Assembly (NCBI GenBank): GCA_964486455.1
Contig: CAZAMP010000017.1
Span: 1-64,000 of the forward strand
Length of the DNA: 64,000 nt
Source: CAZAMP01 sp964486455
Lineage (GTDB): Bacteria > Eisenbacteria > RBG-16-71-46 > CAZAMP01
Direction: 5' to 3'
Below, one piece after another: positions 7,994 through 18,100 of the stretch (the first letter of the stretch is position 1; the number at the start of each line of letters is the position of its first letter). Below the pieces are notes generated by a model, which had not been told where the DNA came from, searched no databases, and saw only the letters and a list, made by a program, of their open reading frames with translations. The position numbers and the translations under genes were made by a program.

Positions 7994-9256
7994 TCAGTCC
8001 CGGTATCGACTGACACCGCTCTTGATGACCTCGCGGACGTGACTCGTTCCGAAATGATAGGGAATCGACTGGTGGCTGGATCCGTCCATGACCAGCACGT
8101 CGGCATCATAGCCCACCTGCAATCGTCCGGCCCGTTCGCCGACACCGCAGGCATAGGCCGCGTTTCGCGTCGCCGCCGCGAGCGCTTCGATCGGGAGCAG
8201 GCGAAGCTGTGTGCAGGCCAACGAGAGAATCATCTCCATCGAATGGCACATGCAGCTGCCCGGATTGAAGTCGGTCGCGAGCGCGATCGGAACAGACGCC
8301 TCCACAAGCCGACGTGCCGGAGCATAGGCGTTGTTGCCGAGAAAGTAATTCACGCCCGGCATGAGAACGCCGATGACACCGGCCGATGCGAGGAGCGTCG
8401 CCTCACGGCCCGTGACGGCATCCAGATGGTCAGCGCTTACCGCTCCGAGCTCGGCGGCGAGCGCCGAGCCGCCAAGGGGATTGAACTCATCCACGTGGAG
8501 CTTGAGCTCGAGGCCGGCGTTTTTCGCGGCGGTGAGCACGCGGCGCGCCTGATCCACCGAGAGCGCTCCCTCTTCGATGAACACATCGCAGTAGCGCGCG
8601 ATCCCTTGCCGAACCACGGCCGGGATCATCTCCTCAATGATGACCTCGACGTACGCATCCGGATCGTCACGATACTCGGCCGGAATCATGTGCGCGCCGA
8701 GGAACGTGGGGACGATCGCGCACGGACCTTCCCCGGCGAGCGTGCCGATAACCTCGAGCGCCCGGAGCTCGTGCTCGAGCGCAAGCCCATATCCGGTCTT
8801 GCACTCGATCGTGGTCGATCCCGAGCGGAGCATCTCTTTCAAATAGTGACGCGAGAGTTCGAGGAGTCGCTTGTTCGGGGTCTCCCGGAAATGGCTCACG
8901 CTGTTCAGGATGCCTCCACCGGCCGCCGCGATCTCGAGATAGCTCTTCCCCTGGATCCGCATCTCGAACTCGACCTCCCGACCTTTCGAGAACGGGATGT
9001 GAGTGTGGCAATCGACGAAGCCGGGCATGACCACCGCCCCCGACGCATCAACCTCATGCGCGGCATCCCGACCGGCGAGCGCCGCCGACAGATCTCCGGT
9101 CGCGCCCACCCATTCGATGACGCCATCCGCCGCGATGAGGGCGCCGTCGCGAACGATCTCGACCCCACGCAGCGCGTCGCCGATGAGCGGCCCGGCACCT
9201 CCCGCGAACGGAAGTAGCTCCGCCGCGTTTCGCACAACGAGATCGACGTTCGCCAT
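7994..9256 (-). CDS. hutI: Imidazolonepropionase
   Basis: A protein of 420 residues, the usual length. It hydrolyses 4-imidazolone-5-propanoate to N-formimino-L-glutamate, the third step of histidine breakdown, in the cytoplasm. Amidohydrolase metal ligands are present: HTH at 84-86 in GFVDCHTHIPF, His in LKLHVDEFNPLGG, and the Asp of ALATDFNPGSCMCHSM. The oxyanion and substrate segments AAGGGILNSV and ECKTGYGL are also seen. Its ATG starts three bases after the hutU stop, so they are one transcript. Neither hutH (first step) nor hutG (fourth) is in the window. Confidence 0.97.
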   Translation of the reverse strand: MANVDLVVRNAAELLPFAGGAGPLIGDALRGVEIVRDGALIAADGVIEWVGATGDLSAALAGRDAAHEVDASGAVVMPGFVDCHTHIPFSKGREVEFEMRIQGKSYLEIAAAGGGILNSVSHFRETPNKRLLELSRHYLKEMLRSGSTTIECKTGYGLALEHELRALEVIGTLAGEGPCAIVPTFLGAHMIPAEYRDDPDAYVEVIIEEMIPAVVRQGIARYCDVFIEEGALSVDQARRVLTAAKNAGLELKLHVDEFNPLGGSALAAELGAVSADHLDAVTGREATLLASAGVIGVLMPGVNYFLGNNAYAPARRLVEASVPIALATDFNPGSCMCHSMEMILSLACTQLRLLPIEALAAATRNAAYACGVGERAGRLQVGYDADVLVMDGSSHQSIPYHFGTSHVREVIKSGVSRYRD

Positions 9257-9259
9257 CGT

Positions 9260-10921
9260 CTACTTCTCCTCCATCGGAATGCGAAGACCGGTCTCGCGCG
9301 CGCACGCGATGGCCGCCTCATACCCGGCATCCGCATGGCGTATGACACCGGTCGCGGGGTCGTTCGTCAGTACACGGTCGAGCTTCTCGGCGCTGAGCGA
9401 CGTCCCCTCGGCGACCACGACCAGACCTGCATGGATGGCATTGCCGATGCCGACGCCACCGCCGTGATGGATGCTCACCCATGACGCTCCACTCGAGACG
9501 TTCACCATCGCGTTCAGGAGCGGCCAATCGGCGATGGCGTCCGAGCCGTCCTTCATCGCCTCGGTCTCCCGATACGGGCTCGCGACGGAGCCCGAGTCGA
9601 GATGATCGCGGCCGATCACGATCGGCGCCGAGATCTCTCCGCTCGCCACCAGGTCGTTCAGAACGGCGCCGAACTTTGCCCGTTCGCCGTAGCCGAGCCA
9701 GCAGATCCGGGATGGCAGTCCTTGGAAGTGAACGCGCTCGGCCGCCATGGGGATCCATTTCTTGAGCACGGGGTCGTCGGGGAACGTCTCGAGAATCGCC
9801 TGGTCGGTCCGATGGATGTCCGCGGGGTCACCGGAGAGGGCCACCCAGCGAAAAGGTCCCTTGCCGCTGCAGAAGAGCGGCCGGACGTAAGCCGGCACGA
9901 AACCCGGATAGTCGAAGGCGTTTTCCACCCCCGCCGTCTTTGCCTGACCGCGGAGGTTGTTGCCGTAGTCGAATACGATCGAGCCGGCCTTCTGCATGTC
10001 GAGCATGGCGCGACAATGAGTCGCCATCGATTCGAACGAGGCCTCGATGTAGGCCTTGGGATCCTTCTTGCGAAGCTCCAGAGCGGCCTCGTACGACATG
10101 CCGGCCGGGACGTAGCCGTCCAGCTCGTCGTGGGCTGATGTTTGATCGGTAACGAAGTCCGCCTTGAAACCGCGCTTCACGATCTCCGGATGCGTATCCG
10201 CGGCGTTCGCCACGAAACCGATCGAGAGCGCTTCCCCCTTCTTCGCGGCGACCTCGGCCATGCTCAGCGCCTCGTCGAGGGAAGCGGCCTCACGATCGAG
10301 GTAGCGCATGTCGATCCGTCGCTGGAGCCGGGCCGGGTCCACCTCGATGCAGACGCAGACGCCGTCGTTCATGGTCACCGACAGCGGCTGGGCGCCACCC
10401 ATGCCGCCGAGCCCGGCGGTGAGCACGATCTTTCCCTTGAGCGATCCGCCGGTGTGTTGCCGCGCGGCTTCGGCGAACGTTTCGAACGTGCCCTGAAGGA
10501 TGCCCTGCGTTCCGATGTAGATCCACGAGCCGGCCGTCATCTGACCGAACATGATGAGTCCGTCCGCCTCCAGCTTTCGGAAATAGTCCCAGTTCGCCCA
10601 TGCCGGCACGAGGTGCGAGTTCGCGATCACGACGCGAGGTGACCAGGGATGAGTCTTCAGCACACCCACGGGCTTGCCGGACTGAACCAAGAGCGTCTCG
10701 TCGCCCTTGAGCGTCTTCAGCGTGCGGACGATGGCGTCAAACGCCTCCCACGACCGCGCGGCACGTCCCGTTCCGCCGTAGACCACCAGATCCTCGGGGC
10801 GCTCGGCCACCTCGGGATCGAGGTTGTTCATGATCATGCGCATCGCGGCTTCCTGCTGCCAGCCTTCGCAGGTGATGGTAGTGCCGCGTGGGGCGCGAAT
10901 GCTTCGTGTGGCTGCAGACAT
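9260..10921 (-). CDS. hutU: Urocanate hydratase
   Basis: A protein of 553 residues, within the family's normal 550-560. It converts urocanate to 4-imidazolone-5-propanoate using tightly bound NAD+. Family hallmarks include QVYGGTGRAARSW-like VVYGGTGRAARSW near the N-terminus, TAGLGGMGGAQPL (NAD site), SIVFDYGNNLRGQA and the long C-terminal GGGVGIGNAIHAG. I start at the ATG at 10921 because GGAGG lies five bases upstream; the ATG at 10939 would overlap the upstream helicase gene and has no ribosome binding site. It is followed directly by hutI. Confidence 0.97.
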   Translation of the reverse strand: MSAATRSIRAPRGTTITCEGWQQEAAMRMIMNNLDPEVAERPEDLVVYGGTGRAARSWEAFDAIVRTLKTLKGDETLLVQSGKPVGVLKTHPWSPRVVIANSHLVPAWANWDYFRKLEADGLIMFGQMTAGSWIYIGTQGILQGTFETFAEAARQHTGGSLKGKIVLTAGLGGMGGAQPLSVTMNDGVCVCIEVDPARLQRRIDMRYLDREAASLDEALSMAEVAAKKGEALSIGFVANAADTHPEIVKRGFKADFVTDQTSAHDELDGYVPAGMSYEAALELRKKDPKAYIEASFESMATHCRAMLDMQKAGSIVFDYGNNLRGQAKTAGVENAFDYPGFVPAYVRPLFCSGKGPFRWVALSGDPADIHRTDQAILETFPDDPVLKKWIPMAAERVHFQGLPSRICWLGYGERAKFGAVLNDLVASGEISAPIVIGRDHLDSGSVASPYRETEAMKDGSDAIADWPLLNAMVNVSSGASWVSIHHGGGVGIGNAIHAGLVVVAEGTSLSAEKLDRVLTNDPATGVIRHADAGYEAAIACARETGLRIPMEEK

Positions 10922-10926
10922 CCCTT

Positions 10927-10931
10927 CCTCC
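10927..10931 (-). promoter_or_regulatory. Ribosome binding site deciding the hutU start
   Basis: GGAGG on the minus strand, five bases upstream of ATG 10921. It lies inside the C-terminal overlap zone of the helicase gene, so hutU translation may be coupled to the helicase. Confidence 0.7.
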
Positions 10932-13016
10932 CTATTCATTCACCTGACCGTCGCGGAACCAGCCGGCGGCCCGCGCGACCGCATCGTCAACACTCTTCGT
11001 CTCCACAACGGGAACCGGAAGCGCATCGTGGAATCGGCGCCGATAGGACGCCGTCCGTATGCGCGGGTCAAGAATAGCAAAAACGCCGCGGTCGGAGCCT
11101 CTTCGTATTAGGCGACCGAAGCCCTGCTTGAACCGAAGAACCGCCTCCGGAATCATGAATCTTTGAAACGACGACTCGCCGTCCGCCTCGATCTCCTCGC
11201 ATCGAGCGGCCACGATAGGTTCGCTCGGAACCGGAAACGGGAGGCGCGCGACGACCAGGAGCTCCAGCTCGTCGCCCGGGAAATCGACGCCGCCCCAGAA
11301 GCTCGCCGTGCCGAGCAGTACGGCGCGCTCCGCTCGGCGAAACGCGCGCGTGATCGTCTCGCGCTGCCCGTCGACCGATTGGCCGAGCACCACACACGGA
11401 TCGTCCTCGAGTGCGTCGCTCAGCATCGTGTGCACCGCTTCCAGCATCGAAAAGCTCGTGAAGAGAACCATCATCTTCTTGCCGACGGCCCGGGCCAACG
11501 CCGCGACGGTGCCGGCGATCCGCTCCGCGTACCGGGGGTCGTTCGGTGACGGCATTGGCGGCGCAAGCGCGAGCACCTGGCGTTCGAGCTCGAAGGGCGT
11601 TCCCACGACCTGCGTCTCCACCTCATCCGGTGGAATGCCGACCCGATCGAGAAAATGCCGGAAGTCCTCCCCTATCGAGAGAGTGGCGGAGCAGAGGAGC
11701 GTGCTGTGAAGCGGGCCGAAGAGATTGTCTCGCAGCGCGTCGCCCGGATGGAGCGGACGGGCCACGAGCGCGGGCTCGGGTGAGGGCTGGTACCAGTAGA
11801 CGAACGACTCGTCCGGCACTTCCACGACGAAGCGGAGCGTCTCCAGGAACTCCGAAACCCCGCCCGCGGCGGCCTGAAACGTCAGGATGATCTCGGCGTC
11901 ACGCTCATCCTCTTCACCCACCCCATCCCCGAGTCTCGATACGAGCGGCTTGAGTCGTTCCACGAGCGTCGCGAGCGCCGCAATGAGAGAATCAACGGCC
12001 TCGCCCAGGAGCCCCGCTTCCGCGTCATGCCGTCGGTATCGCCGGTCGCGATCTCCCAGCGCGAGCGCGAGTTCGCGGAAGTATGCTTCGGCGATGCGCC
12101 GGACGACCGCGATGTCTTCGGTGACGCGACCGACGGGACCGCTCTCCCGTGACTCGGAGCCGCGCGCGCGGGATGCCAGAAGCCGGTGCACGCCGCCGAG
12201 AAGGGTAAGCTCCGGACCGCCCGTCAGCCGCGCGAGCACCGATCGGAGCCGACCGCTCGAAACGGTGCGATCCAGCGCGTGCGCTGCCGCGTCGGCAAGC
12301 GCGTGCGCCTCGTCCACAACGAGAATGTCGTAGTCCGGAAGGACACTCGCCGCCGTGAGATGATGCGTCAGGAGTAGCGCGTGGTTCACCACGAGAATGG
12401 GACTGGTGGCGGCACGCCGCCGACTATCGCGAACGAAGCAGTGCGGGGCCTGGTGGCATAGCACGGCGGGATCGACGTCGACGGGGGCGGCGAGCTCGCG
12501 AAGCCACGCCCACTCACGCGCGTTTCGTGCACCGAACTCTTCCAGATCGCCGCTCTCCGTTTCGGACACCCAGTCACGAACGCGCTCGATGAACTCGGGC
12601 CGGGCCCCGGGGAGAATCTCTTCCTGCGTGACGCGGTTCCACTTCCGGTGGCACACGTAGTTCGAGCGTCCCTTGATCAACGAGATCTTGAGCTCCGGAG
12701 CGATGACGTCTCGAATACGGGGCGCGTCGCGGGCGACGATCTGCTGCTGAAGATTCTTCGTGTAGGTCGAGATGACGACGCGGTGCTCTAGGTCCCGCGC
12801 CGCGAGTAGTGAAGGGATGAGGTAGGCGATGCTCTTTCCCACGCCGGTCGGCGCCTCGATCGCCACTCGCCCTCCGGCGAGGAACGCATTGAACACCGAC
12901 TCCGCCATTTGTTCCTGCGGCGGTCTCGGCTCGAATTCCGGCCAGTATTGCCTGAGCGTCTCAAACGCCTCGGAGACCAAGGATGCGCGCCGTGTGGGTT
13001 CGGACGTTTCGGTCAC
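10932..13016 (-). CDS. DinG/XPD-family superfamily II DNA helicase
   Basis: A protein of 694 residues. Walker A APTGVGKS (55-62), DEAH (235-238), an Asn-His motif at 211-212 and the late motif GFGRLIRR fit an ATP-dependent 5'-3' helicase of the DinG/XPD/YoaA group, acting on damaged DNA, R-loops or forks. Canonical DinG carries an iron-sulphur cluster held by four cysteines; here only three are seen in the right area (122, 187, 193), so the cluster may be missing or incomplete. The ORF shares an ATGA overlap with ligA upstream, tying it to DNA repair and replication, and precedes hutU closely. Confidence 0.85.
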   Translation of the reverse strand: MTETSEPTRRASLVSEAFETLRQYWPEFEPRPPQEQMAESVFNAFLAGGRVAIEAPTGVGKSIAYLIPSLLAARDLEHRVVISTYTKNLQQQIVARDAPRIRDVIAPELKISLIKGRSNYVCHRKWNRVTQEEILPGARPEFIERVRDWVSETESGDLEEFGARNAREWAWLRELAAPVDVDPAVLCHQAPHCFVRDSRRRAATSPILVVNHALLLTHHLTAASVLPDYDILVVDEAHALADAAAHALDRTVSSGRLRSVLARLTGGPELTLLGGVHRLLASRARGSESRESGPVGRVTEDIAVVRRIAEAYFRELALALGDRDRRYRRHDAEAGLLGEAVDSLIAALATLVERLKPLVSRLGDGVGEEDERDAEIILTFQAAAGGVSEFLETLRFVVEVPDESFVYWYQPSPEPALVARPLHPGDALRDNLFGPLHSTLLCSATLSIGEDFRHFLDRVGIPPDEVETQVVGTPFELERQVLALAPPMPSPNDPRYAERIAGTVAALARAVGKKMMVLFTSFSMLEAVHTMLSDALEDDPCVVLGQSVDGQRETITRAFRRAERAVLLGTASFWGGVDFPGDELELLVVARLPFPVPSEPIVAARCEEIEADGESSFQRFMIPEAVLRFKQGFGRLIRRGSDRGVFAILDPRIRTASYRRRFHDALPVPVVETKSVDDAVARAAGWFRDGQVNE

Positions 13017-15046
13017 GGGCGCCCTCCGCCCGTCGCAAGCTGATCGAACCCTTCCTCGTCGACCACCTCGACGCCCAGCGATTCGGCCTTGCTCAGCTTC
13101 GATCCGGGGTTTTCACCGGCCACGAGGTAGTTGGTCTTGCCGCTCACACTGCCCGTCACGCGTCCGCCCAGCGCTTCGATGCGGGCTTTGATCTCCTCGC
13201 GCGTCGCACTCGTGAGCGTTCCGGTGACGACGAAGGTGAGTCCTTCGAACGGACCGGGGCCGGATGTGGCCGCCCGCTCGACACGTGGCTTCACACCCAC
13301 AGCACCGAGTCGCTCGATGAGATCACGCGATTGTGGATCGGCGAAGTATGAAACGATCGAGTCCGCCATGATGTCGCCGATGTCGTCCATTCCGGCGAGA
13401 GCGTTCCGCCCCTTCGCCATGAGCTTCTTGAGCGATCCGGTCTTCCTCGCAAGTACCTTTGCCGCGCCGATCCCGACGTGCCGGATCCCGAGCGCAAAGA
13501 TGAGCCTTGCGAGCGGCCGGGTCTTGCTCGTTTCGAGCGCCTGGATGAGGTTCTCCGCCGACTTCTCCCCCATGCGCTCCAGATCCGCCAACTCCGCCGC
13601 GGTGAGTGAGTAGAGATCCGCCGGATCGGCAATCAGCTCCTCAGCCACCAACTGTTCAATGAGCTTGTCACCGAGACCCTCGATATCCATCGCCTGGCGC
13701 CCGGCGAAGTGCTCGATCCGCCGGCGGACCTGATCCGGACAGGCGCGATTCGTGCAGCGAAGGATTGCCTCGCCCTCGTCCCGAACGAGCCCCTTCTTGC
13801 AGGACGGGCACCGGCTGGGCTCCTCAAATACGGTCGCACCGCTCGGCCGTTGTTCCAGGAGCACGCGCTTGACCTTCGGGATGATCTCGCCGCCCTTCTC
13901 GATCGCAACCGCATCCCCCAGCCGCACATCGGGCCTGGCAATCTCATCCATATTGTGAAGCGTCGCCCGCTTAACAACGGTACCCAATAGGGTTACGGGC
14001 TCAAGTTCAGCCACTGGTGTAACCGCACCCGTTCGGCCGACCTGCAAGCTGATCTCCTTCACGGTGGTGACGGCTTCCTCGGTCTCGAACTTGTACGCGA
14101 TGCCCCAACGGGGCGACCGCGCGGTGGCGCCCAAATGGCGCTGAAGGGCGAAGTCGTCCAGCTTGATGACGATTCCGTCGATGTCGTAGTCGAGCTCGGA
14201 TCGGCGATCCGACCACTCCTCCGCGAAGGCCATGACCTCTTCCAGCCCATTGCAGACCCGGCGGGCGTCGTTGACGGGGAACGCCCGATCGACCAGAAAC
14301 TCGAGCGCCTCCTCCTGCGTGGAGAGGCCATGTCGCTCGGGCTCGAGAACTTGATACACAAAGGCACCGAGCTTCCGTCGCGCGACTTCTCCGGCATCCA
14401 GCAGCTTCAGGGTTCCGGCCGTCGTGTTTCGAGGATTGGCGTAGAGCTTTTCCCCGGCGTCGGCCTTCTCGGCGTTGAGTGATTCGAAACGGCTTCTCGA
14501 GAGGTACGCCTCGCCACGGACCTCAAGCTCCGCGTCGTCGAGCTTGCCATCACACTCCAATCGAAGCGGGATGTCACGGATCGTCCGGATGTTCGATGTG
14601 ATGACATCGCCCGTGAGGCCATCACCGCGCGTCAAACTTTGGGAAAGACGGCCGGTTCGATAGCGCAGGCTCACCGCGACACCGTCGATCTTGAGCTCGA
14701 CGAAGTAGCGGACCGCGCGCGTCGAGAGGCGCCTGCGGACGCGCTCGTCGAACTCGCGGAGCTCGGACTCCTCGTAGGTGTTGTCGAGGCTCAGCATCTG
14801 TTCGGTGTGGGGCTCGCTGGGAAAGCCTTCTACGGACGTCCCACCCACGCGATGCGTCGGCGAGTCATCGGGCACCGCATCCGGATACCGCTTCTCCAGC
14901 TCGATCAGCTCGTGAAACAGCGAGTCGTATTCGCGATCCGAGATCTCCGGGTCGGCATCGACGTGATAGCGGCGGTCGTGGTGCCGGATGAGTTCCTGGA
15001 GCTCCTCCATCCGCTTCCGCTCGACTTTGGTCGGCTTCTTGAGCAT
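13013..15046 (-). CDS. ligA: NAD+-dependent DNA ligase LigA
   Basis: A protein of 677 residues, the family's usual size. It seals nicks in duplex DNA using NAD+ in replication and repair. Visible features: N-terminal Ia domain (HHDRRYHVDADPEISDREYD), catalytic KIDG with Lys119, OB-fold, a four-Cys zinc finger (Cys413, 416, 431, 436), HhH repeats (about 445-590) and a C-terminal BRCT domain (about 595-675) with FVVTGTLTSATREEI. It is the first gene of a tight ligA-dinG-like pair. No clear promoter was found in the 86 bases before it. Confidence 0.97.
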   Translation of the reverse strand: MLKKPTKVERKRMEELQELIRHHDRRYHVDADPEISDREYDSLFHELIELEKRYPDAVPDDSPTHRVGGTSVEGFPSEPHTEQMLSLDNTYEESELREFDERVRRRLSTRAVRYFVELKIDGVAVSLRYRTGRLSQSLTRGDGLTGDVITSNIRTIRDIPLRLECDGKLDDAELEVRGEAYLSRSRFESLNAEKADAGEKLYANPRNTTAGTLKLLDAGEVARRKLGAFVYQVLEPERHGLSTQEEALEFLVDRAFPVNDARRVCNGLEEVMAFAEEWSDRRSELDYDIDGIVIKLDDFALQRHLGATARSPRWGIAYKFETEEAVTTVKEISLQVGRTGAVTPVAELEPVTLLGTVVKRATLHNMDEIARPDVRLGDAVAIEKGGEIIPKVKRVLLEQRPSGATVFEEPSRCPSCKKGLVRDEGEAILRCTNRACPDQVRRRIEHFAGRQAMDIEGLGDKLIEQLVAEELIADPADLYSLTAAELADLERMGEKSAENLIQALETSKTRPLARLIFALGIRHVGIGAAKVLARKTGSLKKLMAKGRNALAGMDDIGDIMADSIVSYFADPQSRDLIERLGAVGVKPRVERAATSGPGPFEGLTFVVTGTLTSATREEIKARIEALGGRVTGSVSGKTNYLVAGENPGSKLSKAESLGVEVVDEEGFDQLATGGGRP

Positions 15047-15132
15047 CTCGGCTCTTTCCGTTGAGGGCGTGACCGATCGGGGAACCCATGATCGCCAGAG
15101 GAGACCGTCAAGTCAACGCGCGCGCAATCCGG

Positions 15133-18100
15133 TCACGGACCGAGCTGCTGAAGCGCGAGGCGCGCCGCTTGGAGGCTGCCGTCGAGCTTCAGCGCCCTCG
15201 TGAAAGCCGTTCTCGCCACGTCGGCGTTCCCGACGCCTGCCGCCGCCCGACCGACGGCCACGTAGACGTCCGGATTCATGGGCGCGAACGTACGGGCCGC
15301 GCGCGCCTTCCGGTAGGCGAGGACGGGCCGACGCGCCTGGACGTACCTCTGGGAGAGTTCCATCCATAGCGCCGGGTCGTCGTGCTGCCGGACGGGCAGA
15401 TCGTGATAGGAGACGCGCCCGCCTGCGAACGTGCTCGGAATGAAACCCGTCGCGCGCGTGCCGTAGGCGTCTCGGAAGACATCCGCCCGTGCGGCCAGCT
15501 CGACGGCGCAGCGATCGCGCGCGTGACGCGCTTCGTCCGAAGCCGGTGCCGACGCAAGAACGTCCTCGTAGACCAGATAGGCTCCCGCGACATCGCCGAG
15601 CGCCTCCAGGCAACGCGCCTCCATGAGACGAAGTGGCGCCTCGCTGGCTCCCCGTTGGTTCAGCGAATCGAGCAACTCGCGCATCTTGACGATGTCGACG
15701 CGCTTCATCGACGCGGTCAGCATCTCCTTGAGCAGCGCGACGGTCCGAGCCGAATCTCCGGCGGCATCGACGAGCTCGACCTCGAGCCGCTCGACGGTCA
15801 CGTCAGCTCCCGTCTGCTCGGCGAGATCGAGGTATTCCTTGGCCTGCCCCAGACGCCCGAGCTCACGCGCGCAGCGGGCGGCCCCTGCATAGAGCGCAGC
15901 GGGCGCGACCGTCGGGTCGGCGGTCGGTTGATCCTCGAGCGTGTCGATGGCCCTCCGGAAGTGAACGGCGGCCTGATCGTAGAGCCCGCGCCTCATCTCG
16001 ATGAGTGAGAGACGCGCGAGGTTCTCATAGCTCGCAACCGTGTCGGCAGCTGAACGTGCTTCTTCTAGGTGCCGGCGGCCGTATCGCATTCGCGATCTAA
16101 GGGCCTCCGATTCCGGGTGCATCGCCGCCGCGACGTTCAGCGCAGAGCGGGCGTGCTCCCGGTTTCCGAACCATCCGTGGATCCACGACTCGAGCAATGC
16201 AGATGTCGCCCGGTCTCCGCTCGCGAGATAGTCGTGGAGCTGCTTCGCCACATCCGATGCCGAAACCAGCGGGAGCCGATCGACGAGCGACTCCCGAAAG
16301 AGCAGAAAGCCGCTATCGGAAAGAGGGCGATCGTCTGCGGCAAAGACATCCATTCCCAGGGGATAGAACTCCATGACCGGATGATTGTCCGTGTTGAGAT
16401 CACCATCGGCGCAGAAGAGGCTCAACACCTCCTCCCCCATGAGGAAGCAGGAGAGAAGCGCTCCAGGAGGATCCAGGTCGAAGAGCGCAAGGTCCTCGCG
16501 AACCGCGGGGCGATCGATGCGCTCGAGGTAGCGGTCGAGGTCAATGCTGAGCGGCTGCTGCGAACCCAGAAGCACCGATGTCTGCCCGAAGACGCGGTCG
16601 ATCCAGAGCGTGGTGTGTGGAAAGACCTCCATGAACGTGCGGGCGACCATCTTGAACTCGCTGAGGCTCCCGTTCGGACTCACGTAGAGCGTGACCATTC
16701 CGTCCGGGGAGAGGCGGCTCCGGCATAGCTCGAAGAAGTCGCGCGTATAGAGCTTCCCGACGCCGGCGTTTCGGAGGTTGCCCGAGTTCGCGTCCAGCAC
16801 GATGATGTCATACGGTCGCGCGTTTCCGAGAAGAAGCTTGCGCCCGTCGGTTTCGTAGACCGTGAAGTTCGGGTCGCCCCGAGACGCGATGTCGCCGTTG
16901 ATCTCGGCGAAGTAGGGTGCCGCATCCAGTACCGCCGGTGAGATCTCCACACAATCGTTTGTCTCGATACCGTGGGCGGAAAACGCTTCAGAGCTGATAC
17001 CGACACCGAAGCCCAGCACAAGCGCCCGCTTCGGATCCGGATGGAAGAGCGCCGGGAGGTGTGCGAGCAGCTGATGGACCACGCCCCGGTCATCCAACGC
17101 GGTGCTGTTGATGACCAGCACGGGCCGCGCGGCCCGCTCGCTGTCGTAGGCGCCTACCGTCGCCTCGATTCCCTCGCGGTAGAACAACAACTCCTTGTCG
17201 AGCGATTTCTCAAGCATCTGGCGGAAGTGGTTGGGAGTTAATGCAACTAGGACGATGACGACCACCACCCCGACCAGCCCGATTCCGGTCCAGGTCCGGG
17301 CACGGACCCGGATCAGGAGATAGAGCCCGGACGCGGCACATACCAGGGCGAAAACCAAGATCGATCGCTCGACACCGATGGCCGGGAGCAGGACGAAAGC
17401 GGAGAGAAGGCTCCCCAAGACGGCTCCGACCGTATTCAGCGCGTAGACACGACCCACCGCGCGCCCGACCCGATCGGTCGCGCCGGCTACGATGCGGGCC
17501 ACGAGCGGGAATGACGCTCCCATGAGCAACGTGGCCGGAAGCATGAAGAGCACGGCCACCGCATAGGCGCTGACGACCTCGCCCGCGAGCCCCAGGGGTC
17601 GGGCGGCGTCCTCGGCCCAACGGAAGAGTCCCAGGCCGATCCGGCTCAGCACGAACGGGGTGATCGCCGCCATGATGGCGATCAGACACTGAAGACCACC
17701 CAGGAGTGCGTGCGGCCGGCGGATCCGGGACACGAATGTGGACATGGCGCTGCTGCCGATCCCGAGGCCGAGCAGAAAGGTCGTCAGGATGACCGTGAAG
17801 GCGTAGATCGTGTTCGTCGTGAAGAGCACGATCGCGCGTGTCCATAGGAGCTCGAAGGCGAGTCCGGCGAGCCCGTTCACGAAGTAGACGAGCGTTACCG
17901 CTCCGAGAAGCCGCGCGGGCTCCGCTTCAATCGCCGGCTCCTCCTCGGAAGCCTCGGTCACGCGGTCTCCCGGCCAGATCCGAGCCAGAATGAGCGCGAT
18001 CACGAGGATCAGCATGTTCCCCGCGGCGGCCAGGTGCGTGGCGCTTCGGATCCCGAGGAGACGGATCAGCACGAAGCCCGTAAGCGCCGTGCCGACGATC

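Noticed and set aside
8039..9217. Long plus-strand frame opposite hutI
   Set aside because: Antisense to a gene with complete family motifs; composition is that of reversed codons.
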